From assembly GCF_019090095.1 (NCBI RefSeq), contig NZ_JAGQFP010000002.1:1116001-1180000 (forward strand): a stretch of DNA of 64,000 nt. The letters are read 5' to 3'. The notes under the pieces were generated by a model. It saw nothing but the letters and a program-made list of their open reading frames with translations, did not search any database and was not told the origin of the DNA. Positions 50,396 through 59,607 of the stretch are shown here, in pieces; position 1 is the stretch's first letter; each line of letters starts with the position of its first letter. This DNA is from Stutzerimonas stutzeri. Its GTDB lineage: Bacteria; Pseudomonadota; Gammaproteobacteria; Pseudomonadales; Pseudomonadaceae. Position numbers and translations under genes: made by a program.

Positions 50396-51433
50396 TCAGG
50401 CTCCCGAATCCTTGCGCTCCGATTCGAGCAGGGCCGCTTTGCGTTCGATGCCCCAGCGATAGCCGGTAAGTGACTGGTTGGCGCCAACGACACGGTGGCA
50501 GGGCACCAGCAGGCCGACGGGATTGCTCGCGCAGGCCCGCGCGACGGCGCGCGCATGACTGCCGAGGTGCTCGGCCAGTTCGCCATAACGTCGGGTCTGG
50601 CCCGGCGGAATCGCCTGGAGCGCTTGCCAGACGCGCTGCTGAAACGCACTGCCGCGCAGGTCAAGCGGCAACCGTGCCGCCCGCGACGGCTCCTCCAGCT
50701 GGGCCAGGATCGATTGCAGCCACTCGCCCAGGCCGTGCTGGTCGCGTGACAGCTCGGCAGCGGCGAAGCGCGATTGCAGTTCGTCGAGTAGCGTTTGTTC
50801 GTCGTCACCGAACAGCAGTGCACAGATCCCGCGCTCGCTGGCGGCGATCAACAGCAGCCCGAGCGGGCACGGGCTGATGGCATAGCGCAGGGATTCGCCC
50901 GCGCCCCGGCGTCGACGCTGCGCCGGGCTCAATGCGGCCACGTCCAGGTAGGCGCCGCGGGTACTGCCGTAGCCTGCCTCCAACGCGGCGTCCAATACCG
51001 AGTCGGCGGCCGGTAGCTGGGTCTCCAGGCGTTCGCGACGGCGTGCTGCGGCCCAGGCGCGCGGCGTGAGTCCGGTGCGCTGTTTGAATGCGCGGGCCAG
51101 GTGTGACGAGGACAAGCCGATGCGTGCAGCCAGCTGATCGAGCGTCAACGGCTCTGCGCTTTCGTCGAGCAAGCGGCAGGCGGCGACGATCAGGGCGTCA
51201 AGCTGCTCGGCCGGGCTCTGCCCCTGCGGTGAGCAGCGCCTGCAGGGCCGGTAGCCGGCGGCCTCGGCCTGTGCGGCATCGCTGAAGAAGCTGACGCGGT
51301 CGCGCCGTGGACGACGTGCCGGGCAGCTCGGGCGGCAGAAGATGCGGGTCGAGTGGACAGCGAATACGAAGCGATTGTCGTACGCCTCGTCACGGTCGCA
51401 GAGGGCCTGCCAGCAGTGGTCGAAATCGAGCAT
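50396..51433 (-). CDS. ada: Ada: methylphosphotriester/O6-methylguanine-DNA methyltransferase and regulator
   Basis: A 345-residue bifunctional protein. The N-terminal zinc domain has Cys33, Cys37, Cys64 and Cys67, with the spacing of the E. coli methyl-acceptor cluster. An AraC-type helix-turn-helix covers about 80-175. The C-terminal methyltransferase domain has active-site Cys312 in LVPCHRVVG. It repairs methylated DNA by suicide transfer and, once methylated, activates its own regulon. The start at 51433 has GGGAG upstream; an in-frame ATG 63 bp earlier is less likely. No alkB is adjacent. Confidence 0.94.
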   Translation of the reverse strand: MLDFDHCWQALCDRDEAYDNRFVFAVHSTRIFCRPSCPARRPRRDRVSFFSDAAQAEAAGYRPCRRCSPQGQSPAEQLDALIVAACRLLDESAEPLTLDQLAARIGLSSSHLARAFKQRTGLTPRAWAAARRRERLETQLPAADSVLDAALEAGYGSTRGAYLDVAALSPAQRRRRGAGESLRYAISPCPLGLLLIAASERGICALLFGDDEQTLLDELQSRFAAAELSRDQHGLGEWLQSILAQLEEPSRAARLPLDLRGSAFQQRVWQALQAIPPGQTRRYGELAEHLGSHARAVARACASNPVGLLVPCHRVVGANQSLTGYRWGIERKAALLESERKDSGA

Positions 51434-51590
51434 GTCGGTGCTCCCTGAGGGGTTGATTTCGATTGTCCGTCCAGCCCGTGCTGGATGCCAATCCACAACG
51501 CGCTTTTAAACTGCGGGCAAGCATGGAAGGGCGTAGACGATTGCCGTAACCTGCAGGTCTGCCTAGCCAAGAAGGGTCTGTAAACCGCTG

Positions 51591-52481
51591 ATGAAAACGC
51601 CAAAACGACTCGAGCCGTTGGTCGAGGATGGCCTGATCGACGAAGTGCTGCGCCCGCTGATGAGTGGCAAGGAAGCAGCGGTTTATGTGGTGCGCTGCGG
51701 CGACGAGCTGCGCTGCGCGAAGGTGTACAAGGAGGCCAACAACCGCAGCTTCCGGCAGGCGGTCAAGTATCAGGAAGGGCGCAAGGTGCGCAGCAGCCGG
51801 GACGCCCGCGCCATGGCCAAGGGCTCCAAGCACGGGCGCAAGGAGAAGGAAGAGAACTGGCAGAACGCCGAAGTCGCGGCACTCTACCGCCTGGCCCAGG
51901 CCGGCGTTCGGGTACCCAAGCCGTACGACTTTCTCGATGGCGTGCTGCTGATGGAAATGATCAGCGGCGAGGATGGCGATGCCGCGCCGCGGCTCAACGA
52001 TGTGGACCTGCACCCGGACGACGCGCGCGAGTTCCACGCCTTCATGATCGGCGAAGTGGCCAAGATGCTTTGCGCCGGACTGGTTCATGGCGACCTGTCC
52101 GAATTCAACGTGCTGCTCGATGAGCACGGACCGGTGATCATCGATCTGCCGCAGGCGGTGGACGCCGCGGGCAACAACCACGCCTTCGAAATGCTCGAGC
52201 GTGATGTCGGCAACATGGCCGCGTACTTCGGCCAGTTCGCCCCTGAGCTCAAATACACGCGCTACGCCAAGGAAATGTGGGCGCTGTACGAGGAGGGCAA
52301 GCTGACACCGGAAACCGAGCTGACCGGCGAATTCGCCGAGCCGGAGGATGCGGCTGACCTCGACGCGGTCATGCGCGAGATCCGCGCGACGCTGGCCGAA
52401 CAGGCGCGCAAGGAAGCGCTGCGCAACGCCACCGACGAACCGAGCGACGAGCCGCCCACGCCACCGTGGATGCGCCACTGA
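51591..52481 (+). CDS. RIO1-like serine protein kinase
   Basis: A 296-residue kinase of the bacterial RIO group, similar to P. aeruginosa PA4780. The glycine-loop equivalent is SGKEAAVYVV, the ATP lysine lies in CAKVYKEA, the catalytic loop is LVHGDLSEFNVL (Asp168) and the metal-binding motif IIDLPQAVD (Asp185). A charged tail (about 240-296) follows the fold. Its substrate is unknown. It is divergent from ada. Confidence 0.9.
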   Translation: MKTPKRLEPLVEDGLIDEVLRPLMSGKEAAVYVVRCGDELRCAKVYKEANNRSFRQAVKYQEGRKVRSSRDARAMAKGSKHGRKEKEENWQNAEVAALYRLAQAGVRVPKPYDFLDGVLLMEMISGEDGDAAPRLNDVDLHPDDAREFHAFMIGEVAKMLCAGLVHGDLSEFNVLLDEHGPVIIDLPQAVDAAGNNHAFEMLERDVGNMAAYFGQFAPELKYTRYAKEMWALYEEGKLTPETELTGEFAEPEDAADLDAVMREIRATLAEQARKEALRNATDEPSDEPPTPPWMRH

Positions 52482-52773
52482 CCCTGGGTGGCGTCTGCCG
52501 TCTTGTCTGGTTTGGCGGTTCAAGCTGCCCGCCACGCCGCTGCCGTTCGTGCCCGTGAATGATTGGCTGACGCCCGGTGGGCGCGAGTAGCCGCTTCGCC
52601 TGAGCGCAGGCGCGTGCAGCCGCGCCGCGGCAGGTCGACACAACCTCGCCAGCGCGCGAACGGTCGGCCTATGCTCAGATGGCTATGCAGGCGGCAAAAG
52701 CAACAGCCGCCATCTGGCTCCGGTGGGCGTATCATGGCGGGGCGTTTACAGGTCAGTGCAGGAGAGCGTTGCA

Positions 52774-53241
52774 ATGCAAGGTCAGCCACAGGTCATCGAA
52801 TACCTCAAAGAACTGCTGCGTGGGGAGCTGGCGGCACGCGACCAGTATTTCCTGCACTCGCGGATGTACGCCGACTGGGGGTTCACCAAACTCTACGAGC
52901 GAATCAACCACGAAATGCAGGAAGAAACCGAGCACGCCGATGCGCTGCTCAAACGTATCCTGTTCCTCGAAGGCACGCCGGACATGACCCCGGAGCCCAT
53001 TCACCCTGGGCACAGCGTGCCGGACATGCTGCGCAGCGATCTGGCACTCGAATACAAGGTGCGCGAAGCCCTGGCCAAGGGCATCGAGCTGGCCGAGCAG
53101 CACGGCGATTATCCGACCCGCGATATCCTCGAGCTGCAGCTGATGGATACCGAAGAAGACCATGCCTACTGGCTGGAACAGCAACTCGGGCTGATCGACC
53201 GGATTGGCCTGCAGAACTATCTGCAGTCGCAGGCAAGCTGA
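52774..53241 (+). CDS. ftnA: Bacterioferritin-family ferritin without the heme ligand (FtnA/BfrA-like)
   Basis: A 155-residue 24-mer iron-storage subunit. Di-iron ferroxidase residues are Glu18, Glu51, His54, Glu93, Glu127 and His130. Position 52, the heme-binding Met in true bacterioferritins, is Thr here. The closest match I recall is P. aeruginosa PA4235, first called BfrA and later renamed FtnA. Start ATG 52774 has AGGAGAG upstream; a longer in-frame ATG adds 17 non-conserved residues. No bfd gene is adjacent. Confidence 0.88.
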   Translation: MQGQPQVIEYLKELLRGELAARDQYFLHSRMYADWGFTKLYERINHEMQEETEHADALLKRILFLEGTPDMTPEPIHPGHSVPDMLRSDLALEYKVREALAKGIELAEQHGDYPTRDILELQLMDTEEDHAYWLEQQLGLIDRIGLQNYLQSQAS

Positions 53242-53246
53242 TGCAC

Positions 53247-53280
53247 AGGAGGCCAGGCGCAATGCCTGGCCTCCTTGTTT
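53247..53280. terminator. Bidirectional terminator between ftnA and the chemoreceptor
   Basis: A 12-bp perfect stem (53247-53258 with 53264-53275) with a GCAAT loop, followed by TGTTT. It serves the converging ftnA and chemoreceptor transcripts. Confidence 0.8.
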
Positions 53281-53291
53281 CCCGGCCCCGG

Positions 53292-55214
53292 TCAGATGCG
53301 GAAGCGGCTGACCATCGTCTGCAGGTGGCTACCCAGACGTGCCAGCTCGACGCTGGACGCCGCGGTTTCTTCACTGGCCGCAGCGGTCTGTTCCGAGACA
53401 TCACGCACGTTCACCACGCTCCGGCTGATCTCTTCGGCCACCGCGCTCTGCTCTTCGGCGGCTGTGGCGATCTGCTGATTCATGGCCTGGATGTTGGACA
53501 CCGTGCGGGTGATGCGCGCCAGGGAGGCGCCGGCCCGCCGCGTCAACGCCACGCTGCTTTCGGTTAGGTTGCGGCTGTTCTGCATGATCGCCGATACCTG
53601 CTGCGTGCCGTCCTGAAGCGCAGTGACCAGTTGCTCGATTTCCTCGGTGGACTTTTGCGTACGCTGGGCCAGGCCGCGCACCTCATCGGCTACCACCGCA
53701 AATCCACGGCCGGCTTCGCCCGCACGGGCGGCCTCGATTGCGGCGTTCAGCGCCAGCAGGTTGGTCTGTTCGGCTACGGCACGGATCACGTTCATGACGC
53801 TGCCGATCTTGTCGCTGTCGCTTTGCAGGGCCGTCATCGCCTCGGAGGAGCGGACCACCTCACCGGCCATGCGCTCGATTTGCTCGATCACCTCGGCCAC
53901 GACGTGATCGCCGGCATGCGCTTCTTGATCCGCCTCGGTGGCGGCCTGAGCGGCTTGTTCGGCGTTGCGTGCCACTTCCTGCACCGTGGCCGACATCTCG
54001 TGCATCGCCGTCGCGACCTGGTCGGTTTCCTCTTTCTGGCTGTTGACCCCGGCACTGGTCTGCGTGGTCACCGCCGAAAGCTCCTCGGCGGCGCTGCTGA
54101 TCTGGCTGACACCGTCACGAATGCCACCGATCAGCTCACGCAGTGTGGTGCCCATCTGCTGGATGCCCGTTTGCAACGTGCCCAGCTCGTCGCGGCGGGT
54201 GATCTGCGCGGTCGCGGTCAGGTCGCCTGCGGCGATGCGCTCCACGTCCTTGAGGGTGCTGCGCAGGGGCAGGATGATCTGGCGGGTGATCAGCCACGCC
54301 GCGAGGATGCCGAGTAGCAGCGCCAGGGCTGTGCTGATGAGCATCCCGCTGCGCGCTTCACTGCTCTCGACGTCGAGCCGATCCAGCTGGAACTGGTACA
54401 GCGCATCGCTGATGCGGACGATTTCCTTCTGCTGGTCGGTCATTTCCTGGCGCGCCTTGGCGATCGCGAGGGTTGCCGCTTCCAGGGTCTCGATGGCCGC
54501 ACGGTATTCAGCGAGCACGCTGCGAATCGGATCGACCGCATCGAGGCTGTTCTGCTCGATCAGGCCGCGGTGTTGGTCGAGCGCGACCAAGGCGCTGTCG
54601 AGCTGGCTGTAGACGGCGCCGGCATTCTGCGCGTTGGGGGATGCCAGGTAGATGCGCAGCAGGTATTGCGCCTGCTTGATTTCCTCGCGGACCCGGGTGA
54701 TGGCCACCAGCTGCTCGAAGCGCTGTTCGTCCTGCTCGGTGCGCTGCATGACTCGGGCGTTGATGGCCGTCGTGAGCGTATCCAGACGAGCCGCCGCCGC
54801 GTCGATGGCGCGGTGGGATTCGTTGGTACGCGCATAGCCTTGGCGCATGTCGTTGAGCGAGTGCTGGTACTGCTCGTTGTAGCCGGCCTGTTCCTTGAGC
54901 ATCGCCACATTGGCCGGGTTCTTGAAGGAGCCGAGCAACTTCGTCTGCTGGGCGAGGTAGATGCTGAGATTCTTGTCCAGGCGGTCGGTGGATTCGGCAT
55001 CGCCACTGGCGAGCATGAACTGCAGCCGCGCGATGCGCAGGTTCGTCAGGGTGTTGTTCAATTGCGAGATCTGGGTCATCCAGCTGCTGCGCTGGATCAC
55101 GCTACCCAGGCTGGCCCAGCCACTCCAGGCCAGGATCAGCGTCAGTGCCAGTACGGCGCCAAAGCCCAACGTCAGCTTACGGCTGACGCCGATGTTTCCA
55201 AACCATCTGTTCAT
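53292..55214 (-). CDS. Methyl-accepting chemotaxis protein with HBM-type sensor
   Basis: A 640-residue receptor. TM1 (about 13-33), a helical bimodular (HBM)-like periplasmic domain (about 40-280, with [20 protein letters not shown]), TM2 (about 284-304), HAMP (about 306-360) and a signalling domain with tip [23 protein letters not shown] receptors such as McpS and TlpQ bind organic acids or polyamines; which applies here is unknown. A FliA-like promoter precedes the gene. Confidence 0.92.
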   Translation of the reverse strand: MNRWFGNIGVSRKLTLGFGAVLALTLILAWSGWASLGSVIQRSSWMTQISQLNNTLTNLRIARLQFMLASGDAESTDRLDKNLSIYLAQQTKLLGSFKNPANVAMLKEQAGYNEQYQHSLNDMRQGYARTNESHRAIDAAAARLDTLTTAINARVMQRTEQDEQRFEQLVAITRVREEIKQAQYLLRIYLASPNAQNAGAVYSQLDSALVALDQHRGLIEQNSLDAVDPIRSVLAEYRAAIETLEAATLAIAKARQEMTDQQKEIVRISDALYQFQLDRLDVESSEARSGMLISTALALLLGILAAWLITRQIILPLRSTLKDVERIAAGDLTATAQITRRDELGTLQTGIQQMGTTLRELIGGIRDGVSQISSAAEELSAVTTQTSAGVNSQKEETDQVATAMHEMSATVQEVARNAEQAAQAATEADQEAHAGDHVVAEVIEQIERMAGEVVRSSEAMTALQSDSDKIGSVMNVIRAVAEQTNLLALNAAIEAARAGEAGRGFAVVADEVRGLAQRTQKSTEEIEQLVTALQDGTQQVSAIMQNSRNLTESSVALTRRAGASLARITRTVSNIQAMNQQIATAAEEQSAVAEEISRSVVNVRDVSEQTAAASEETAASSVELARLGSHLQTMVSRFRI

Positions 55215-55546
55215 TCAGTTACCAATAGCCATGAAGTTCAAAAGTGTTGGCGGCGAGATCGCCGGCAACGAAGCGCTGCGCTGCTGTCGGCGGACAGCGC
55301 GAAGACTTGAGGTGTGTCGTAAAGATGGCGCCATAAATAAGGCGTCAAGGTGAGCGGTCTGCGACGCTGGGGCGTGGTCTGCAGTCACATGCGCGCGGTA
55401 GCGGCTCGCGCAATAACGACGAACGGCAGGGACGGGAAGCGCCTTACGGAAAGCTGAACGGCTGGCGCGTTAGCGTCGTATACATGTCACGGAGATTCAG
55501 CAGGTTGCTGCCAAGGCGAGGCCAGACTGAGCGCCGCCGTTGCACA
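55215..55546. other. Gene-free region upstream of the HBM chemoreceptor
   Basis: These 332 bp separate the chemoreceptor start from the cueR stop. They hold the FliA-type promoter at 55284-55310; otherwise I see no ORF with family resemblance and no strong terminator for cueR. Confidence 0.6.
55284..55310 (-). promoter_or_regulatory. FliA (sigma-28) promoter candidate of the HBM chemoreceptor
   Basis: On the minus strand TCAAGTCT, an 11-bp spacer and GCCGACAG match the sigma-28 consensus at six of eight positions in each half. It predicts a leader of about 60 nt. Confidence 0.5.
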
Positions 55547-55951
55547 TCACTGGCGGCGGCTGCACCCGGATTCCAGATCCTTGAGGATCGGGCAGTCGGG
55601 TCGGTCGTCGCCCTGGCAGTGGTCGACCAGCTCCTGCAGGGTATCTCGCAGGCCGACCAGTTCGGCGATCTTCTGGTTCAGCGCTTCGACATGCGCGCCG
55701 GCCAGCGCCTTCACATCGGCGCTGGCACGGTGGCGATCCTGCCAGAGGGTGAGCAGCTTGCTCACTTCGTCCAACGAGAAGCCCATATCCCGGGAGCGTT
55801 TGATGAACGCCAGACGGTGCAGATCCTGCTCCCCGTAGTGGCGGTAGCCGTTGGCGCTGCGGCCGGCTGGCGAGATCAGGTCGATGGACTCGTAATAGCG
55901 AATCATCTTCGCCGAGAGGCCGGTTTTCTTCGCTGCTTGACCGATGTTCAT
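55547..55951 (-). CDS. cueR: Copper-responsive MerR-type regulator CueR
   Basis: A 134-residue dimeric activator that senses Cu(I) and distorts promoters with long spacers. The N-terminal winged HTH (MNIGQAAKKTGLSAKMIRYY) is followed by the dimerisation helix and the metal loop with Cys112 and Cys120 (C-x7-C). Ser77 marks a monovalent-metal sensor. The start at 55951 has GGAG 6 bp upstream; a longer frame adds 11 residues. It lies 54 bp downstream of copA on the same strand, so they form a copA-cueR unit. Confidence 0.94.
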   Translation of the reverse strand: MNIGQAAKKTGLSAKMIRYYESIDLISPAGRSANGYRHYGEQDLHRLAFIKRSRDMGFSLDEVSKLLTLWQDRHRASADVKALAGAHVEALNQKIAELVGLRDTLQELVDHCQGDDRPDCPILKDLESGCSRRQ

Positions 55952-56005
55952 AGGCGCTCCGGGCATGTCGGAATCAGATGGCACTGGACTGGACTGTTCG
56001 ATGGA

Positions 56006-58387
56006 TCATTCCCGCGGCTTCCAGCGCTTGAGCAACAACGCGTTGCTGACCACGCTGACGCTCGACAGCGCCATGGCGGCGCCAGCGACCACCGGGCTGA
56101 GAAAGCCCAGGGCAGCCAGTGGGATCCCGACCAGGTTGTAGATGAACGCCCAGAACAGGTTCTGCTGGATCTTGCGGTAGGTGCGCCGGCTGATCTCCAG
56201 CGCCGCTGGTACCAGTCGTGGGTCGCCGCGCATCAGGGTGATACCCGCGGCATGCATGGCCACGTCGGTGCCACCGCCCATGGCGATGCCGACATCGGCG
56301 GCGGCCAGGGCCGGCGCGTCGTTGATGCCGTCGCCGACCATGGCGACCACGGCGCCGCCTTGCCTCAGCTCGGCGACGACCGCGGCCTTGTCCGCTGGCA
56401 GCACCTCGGCGTGCACGCTGTCGATGTGCAGGGCTTCGGCCACCACACGGGCGCTGCCGCGGTTGTCACCGGTGATCAGGTGGCTGCGGATATGACGGGC
56501 CTCGAGGCCGGCGATGGCGTCGGCGGCGCCCTCCTTAAGGCTGTCGCCAAAGGCGAACAGGCCGAGCACGCGCGGTTGCGGAGCGGTTTCCACCAGCCAG
56601 GAGAGGGTGCGGCCTTCGCCTTCCCAGGCTTCGGCTTTGCTCGCCAGCTCGCCTGGCTGCAGGCCGCTGTCGTCAAGAAGTCTGCGATTGCCCAGCGCCA
56701 GCGAGCGACCGTCCAGATCGCCGGCGATGCCGCGACCGGTCAGCGACTGGCTGCGGTCCACGTCGGGCACCGTCAGGCGCTGTTCCTCACAGCGCTCCAG
56801 CACCGCCCGCGCCAGGGGATGCTCGCTGCCGCGTTGCAACGCACCGGCCTTACGCAATAGCGCCGCTTCATCACCATCGACCGCGTAGAGGTGGACGATG
56901 CGCGGCTTGCCCGACGTCAGGGTGCCGGTCTTGTCGAACGCGACCGCAGTGACCGCATGCGCCACTTCCAGCGCCTCGGCATCCTTGATCAAGATGCCGT
57001 GGCGTGCCGCCACCCCGGTGCCTGCCATGATCGCCGCAGGAGTGGCGAGGCCGAGGGCGCAGGGGCAGGCGATGACCAGCACGGCCACTGCATTGATCAA
57101 CGCGACCTCCGCCGGCGCCCCTGTCAGCAGCCAGCCGGCCAGCGTCAGCAAGGCGATGACCAGTACCGACGGGACGAACACCTGGCTGACCCTGTCCACC
57201 AGCTTCTGGATCGGAGCTTTGGCGGCCTGGGCGTCTTCCACCAGGCGAATGATGCGAGCCAGCACGGTTTCGCCGCCGAGTGCGGTGGTGCGGACCAGCA
57301 GGCGGCCTTCGCCGTTGATCGCACCGCCGGTGATGCGGTCGCCGGGGGCCTTGGCCACTGGCAGGCTTTCGCCGCTGATCAGCGCTTCGTCGGCCTGGCT
57401 TTCGCCCTCGATCACCTCACCGTCGACCGGGAAGCGCTCGCCGGGTTTGACCAGTACCAGATCGTCCAGCCGCAGCGCGGCGATGGCGACATCCTCTTCG
57501 CGTCCGTCAACGACGCGCACAGCCCGATCCGGCCGCAGGGCTTCGAGGGCGCGGATGGCGGCGCTGGTCTGGCGCTTGGCCCGGCTTTCCAGGTATTTGC
57601 CCAGCAACACCAGCGCGATCACCACGGCAGACGCTTCGAAATACAGATGCGGCATGGTGTCGGCCGGCGCGATCCACCATTGGTAGAGGCTCAGACCATA
57701 GCCGGCGCTGGTTCCGATCGCGACCAGCAGGTCCATGTTGCCGGTGCCGGCGCGTACGGCCTTCCAGCCCGCGACATAGAAGCGCGCACCGAGTATGAAT
57801 TGCACCGGGGTCGCGAGCAGGAACTGAACCCAGGGCGGCAACATCCAGTGCAGGCCCAGCAAGTCGCCGACCATCGGAACCACCAGCGGCGCCGCCAGCA
57901 ACAGTGCGGCGAGCACGGCCAGGCGTTCGCGGCGCAGGCGCGCCTCGCCGCCGTCGGCCGACGGCTGGCTGCTGTCGATGGCCTGGGCCTGGTAACCGGC
58001 GGCCTCCACCGCCTGGATCAGTAACGACGGATCGAGGTTGCCGAGTACCTCGATGCGGGCGCGCTCGTTGGCCAGGTTCACCGTGGCGCTGCGCACGCCG
58101 GGCACCTTGAGCAGGGCGCGTTCGACCCGGCCGACGCAGCTGGCGCAGGTCATGCCGTCGATGGCCAGTTCCAGGCTTTGCACCGGCACGCCGTAGCCTG
58201 CCTTCTCCACCGCGGCGACCAGTCCGGCCAGGTCCGCCTCGTGGGCCTCTATCCGCACCTGCTCTGCGGCGAGGTTCACCGCTGCGGTGTCGACACCGGG
58301 TACCTTGAGCAGGGCGCGTTCGACACGGCCGGCGCAGCTGGCGCAGGTCATTCCGCTGATCGGCAAGGTGTAGGTTGCGCTGGTCAT
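56006..58387 (-). CDS. copA: Copper(I)-exporting P1B-type ATPase CopA
   Basis: A 793-residue inner-membrane ATPase that pumps Cu(I) from cytoplasm to periplasm. Two N-terminal metal-binding domains have GMTCASC motifs (Cys15/18 and Cys81/84). Eight membrane helices include the transport site CPC (Cys441, Cys443). The phosphorylated Asp485 lies in DKTGT, the actuator motif is SGES, and the ATP-binding domain carries the SEHPLA motif. The start at 58387 has GGGAG upstream and lacks the 13 extra residues of the longer frame. CueR dyads lie upstream and copZ is divergent. Confidence 0.96.
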   Translation of the reverse strand: MTSATYTLPISGMTCASCAGRVERALLKVPGVDTAAVNLAAEQVRIEAHEADLAGLVAAVEKAGYGVPVQSLELAIDGMTCASCVGRVERALLKVPGVRSATVNLANERARIEVLGNLDPSLLIQAVEAAGYQAQAIDSSQPSADGGEARLRRERLAVLAALLLAAPLVVPMVGDLLGLHWMLPPWVQFLLATPVQFILGARFYVAGWKAVRAGTGNMDLLVAIGTSAGYGLSLYQWWIAPADTMPHLYFEASAVVIALVLLGKYLESRAKRQTSAAIRALEALRPDRAVRVVDGREEDVAIAALRLDDLVLVKPGERFPVDGEVIEGESQADEALISGESLPVAKAPGDRITGGAINGEGRLLVRTTALGGETVLARIIRLVEDAQAAKAPIQKLVDRVSQVFVPSVLVIALLTLAGWLLTGAPAEVALINAVAVLVIACPCALGLATPAAIMAGTGVAARHGILIKDAEALEVAHAVTAVAFDKTGTLTSGKPRIVHLYAVDGDEAALLRKAGALQRGSEHPLARAVLERCEEQRLTVPDVDRSQSLTGRGIAGDLDGRSLALGNRRLLDDSGLQPGELASKAEAWEGEGRTLSWLVETAPQPRVLGLFAFGDSLKEGAADAIAGLEARHIRSHLITGDNRGSARVVAEALHIDSVHAEVLPADKAAVVAELRQGGAVVAMVGDGINDAPALAAADVGIAMGGGTDVAMHAAGITLMRGDPRLVPAALEISRRTYRKIQQNLFWAFIYNLVGIPLAALGFLSPVVAGAAMALSSVSVVSNALLLKRWKPRE

Positions 58388-58425
58388 GGTCCGCTCCCGC
58401 ATTGGTCTGGTGCGATGGATGTTCA

Positions 58426-58446
58426 ACCTTGACCTGGTGGCAAGGT
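58426..58446 (-). promoter_or_regulatory. CueR operator of copA
   Basis: ACCTTG and CAAGGT form a 6-9-6 dyad of the CueR/MerR type. On the minus strand TTGACC, a 19-bp spacer and GAACAT give the long-spacer promoter expected for a MerR-family activator. It lies 39 bp upstream of the copA start. Confidence 0.85.
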
Positions 58447-58483
58447 CAAGTCGAGCAACAGAGTGTCGCAGCCTGGTCTATTG

Positions 58484-58504
58484 ACCTTGCCGGTGTGGCA
58501 AGGT
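58484..58504 (+). promoter_or_regulatory. CueR operator of copZ
   Basis: ACCTTG-N9-CAAGGT repeats the dyad geometry of the copA site, 58 bp away. On the plus strand TTGACC (58481-58486), a 19-bp spacer and GAGCAT mirror the copA promoter. Confidence 0.85.
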
Positions 58505-58545
58505 TGAGCATGACACCGTGATCTTCAATCCAGAGGAGTGTTTCG

Positions 58546-58737
58546 ATGCAGCAATTCAACGTGAAAGGCATGACCTGCGCCCATTGCGAGCGCGCCGTGA
58601 CCCAGGCGATCCAGTCGCGTGACGGTGAGGCCAAGGTCGACGTGGATCTGGCCGCAGGGGTGGTGCGGGTCGATAGCCGCCTCGATGAAGCGGCGATCCG
58701 CGAGGCGATCGCCGAGGAAGGGTACGAGGTCCAGTAA
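58546..58737 (+). CDS. copZ: Copper chaperone CopZ (heavy-metal-associated domain)
   Basis: A 63-residue single HMA domain with the Cu(I) site MTCAHC (Cys11, Cys14). It binds Cu(I) in the cytoplasm and hands it to CopA. The ATG has AGGAG upstream. It is divergent from copA and has its own CueR dyad. It is convergent with the TetR gene at 58775. Confidence 0.93.
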   Translation: MQQFNVKGMTCAHCERAVTQAIQSRDGEAKVDVDLAAGVVRVDSRLDEAAIREAIAEEGYEVQ

Positions 58738-58774
58738 CCGGCGAGTGGCGGGCTGGTAAATGTCGCCGCCGGGC

Positions 58775-59404
58775 TTACTGAACGGCGGCGCTGTCCCAGT
58801 TCTTGACCAGCCCGCGGAACAGCGGGTCGATCAGGGCCGCGCTGTCCTGTTCCGGATCGAACAGCGTCGAGTCCCGCGTCCAGTCGCTGAACAGGCCGAC
58901 GATCAGTGCGTGCAGCGTGCGTGCTGCCAGGCGCGGGGTGACGCCCGGGTAGAGGCTGTCCGCTGCGCTTTGCAGCATCTTTTCGCACAGCTCGATGAAC
59001 AGATTGATGAAGGCATGATGGCGCTCTTCGGCTTCGCGCAATTCTTCGGTGAATTCGCAGCGGTGCAGGAGGATGGTCATCACGCGGCGCTTCTGTTCGT
59101 CCCGCGCCAGGGCGCTGACACCCTCGACGCAGAGTTCGCGTAACGCCCTCAGCGGCTGCTGCTGCGTACAGCTGCACAGCCGCTCGGCCATCTGTTCGGG
59201 CGGCAGGCGCACCTGGTTGAGCATTTCGTGGAACAGGTGGGCCTTGTTCTGGAAATGCCAGTACACGGCGCCACGCGTCACGCCGGCATCCCGGGCGATC
59301 TGATCAAGGCTGGTATGCGCCACGCCCTTGTCGAGAAACAGTCGCTCGGCGGAGGCGAGCAGGGCGATGCGGGTCTTTTCGGCGTCTTCTTTGGTTCTTC
59401 GCAT
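58775..59404 (-). CDS. TetR-family regulator, TtgR/AcrR-like
   Basis: A 209-residue repressor with an N-terminal HTH (about 10-57, TSLDQIARDAGVTRGAVYWHF) and a helical ligand domain with the HALIVGLFSDW region. It resembles TtgR/AcrR/NalD-type multidrug-efflux repressors that usually sit beside RND pump genes. Here the divergent neighbour is a Bcr/CflA MFS pump. The intergenic region contains TTTACAA-N10-ATGTAA, which resembles the TtgR operator as I recall it. I infer control of its own gene and perhaps of the pump. Confidence 0.88.
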   Translation of the reverse strand: MRRTKEDAEKTRIALLASAERLFLDKGVAHTSLDQIARDAGVTRGAVYWHFQNKAHLFHEMLNQVRLPPEQMAERLCSCTQQQPLRALRELCVEGVSALARDEQKRRVMTILLHRCEFTEELREAEERHHAFINLFIELCEKMLQSAADSLYPGVTPRLAARTLHALIVGLFSDWTRDSTLFDPEQDSAALIDPLFRGLVKNWDSAAVQ

Positions 59405-59493
59405 GGTCGGCTACGGCAGCTCAAAGCAGGTCAGGTGGCCCCTGGAGGGCGGGCAGCGCGGAGTTCATCCTTCAACTTCTGCAACTTTGCTTG

Positions 59494-59516
59494 TTTACAA
59501 TCGTCTGTGTATGTAA
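59494..59516. promoter_or_regulatory. Candidate TtgR-like operator between tetR-type and MFS genes
   Basis: TTTACAA (59494-59500), 10 bp and ATGTAA (59511-59516), containing TTACA and TGTAA as an inverted pair. A further TGTAAAC (59534-59540) is the exact inverse of GTTTACA (59493-59499). A 10-bp palindrome, AACGATCGTT, follows at 59538-59547. Confidence 0.45.
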
Positions 59517-59607
59517 CAGCATCTCAGCTTCTCTGTAAACGATCGTTCGCCGCCGTGGTTCGCCTGCGGCGGCGTTTCGTCTTTTTTGCGCTCTACGAGT
59601 TCAGTTC

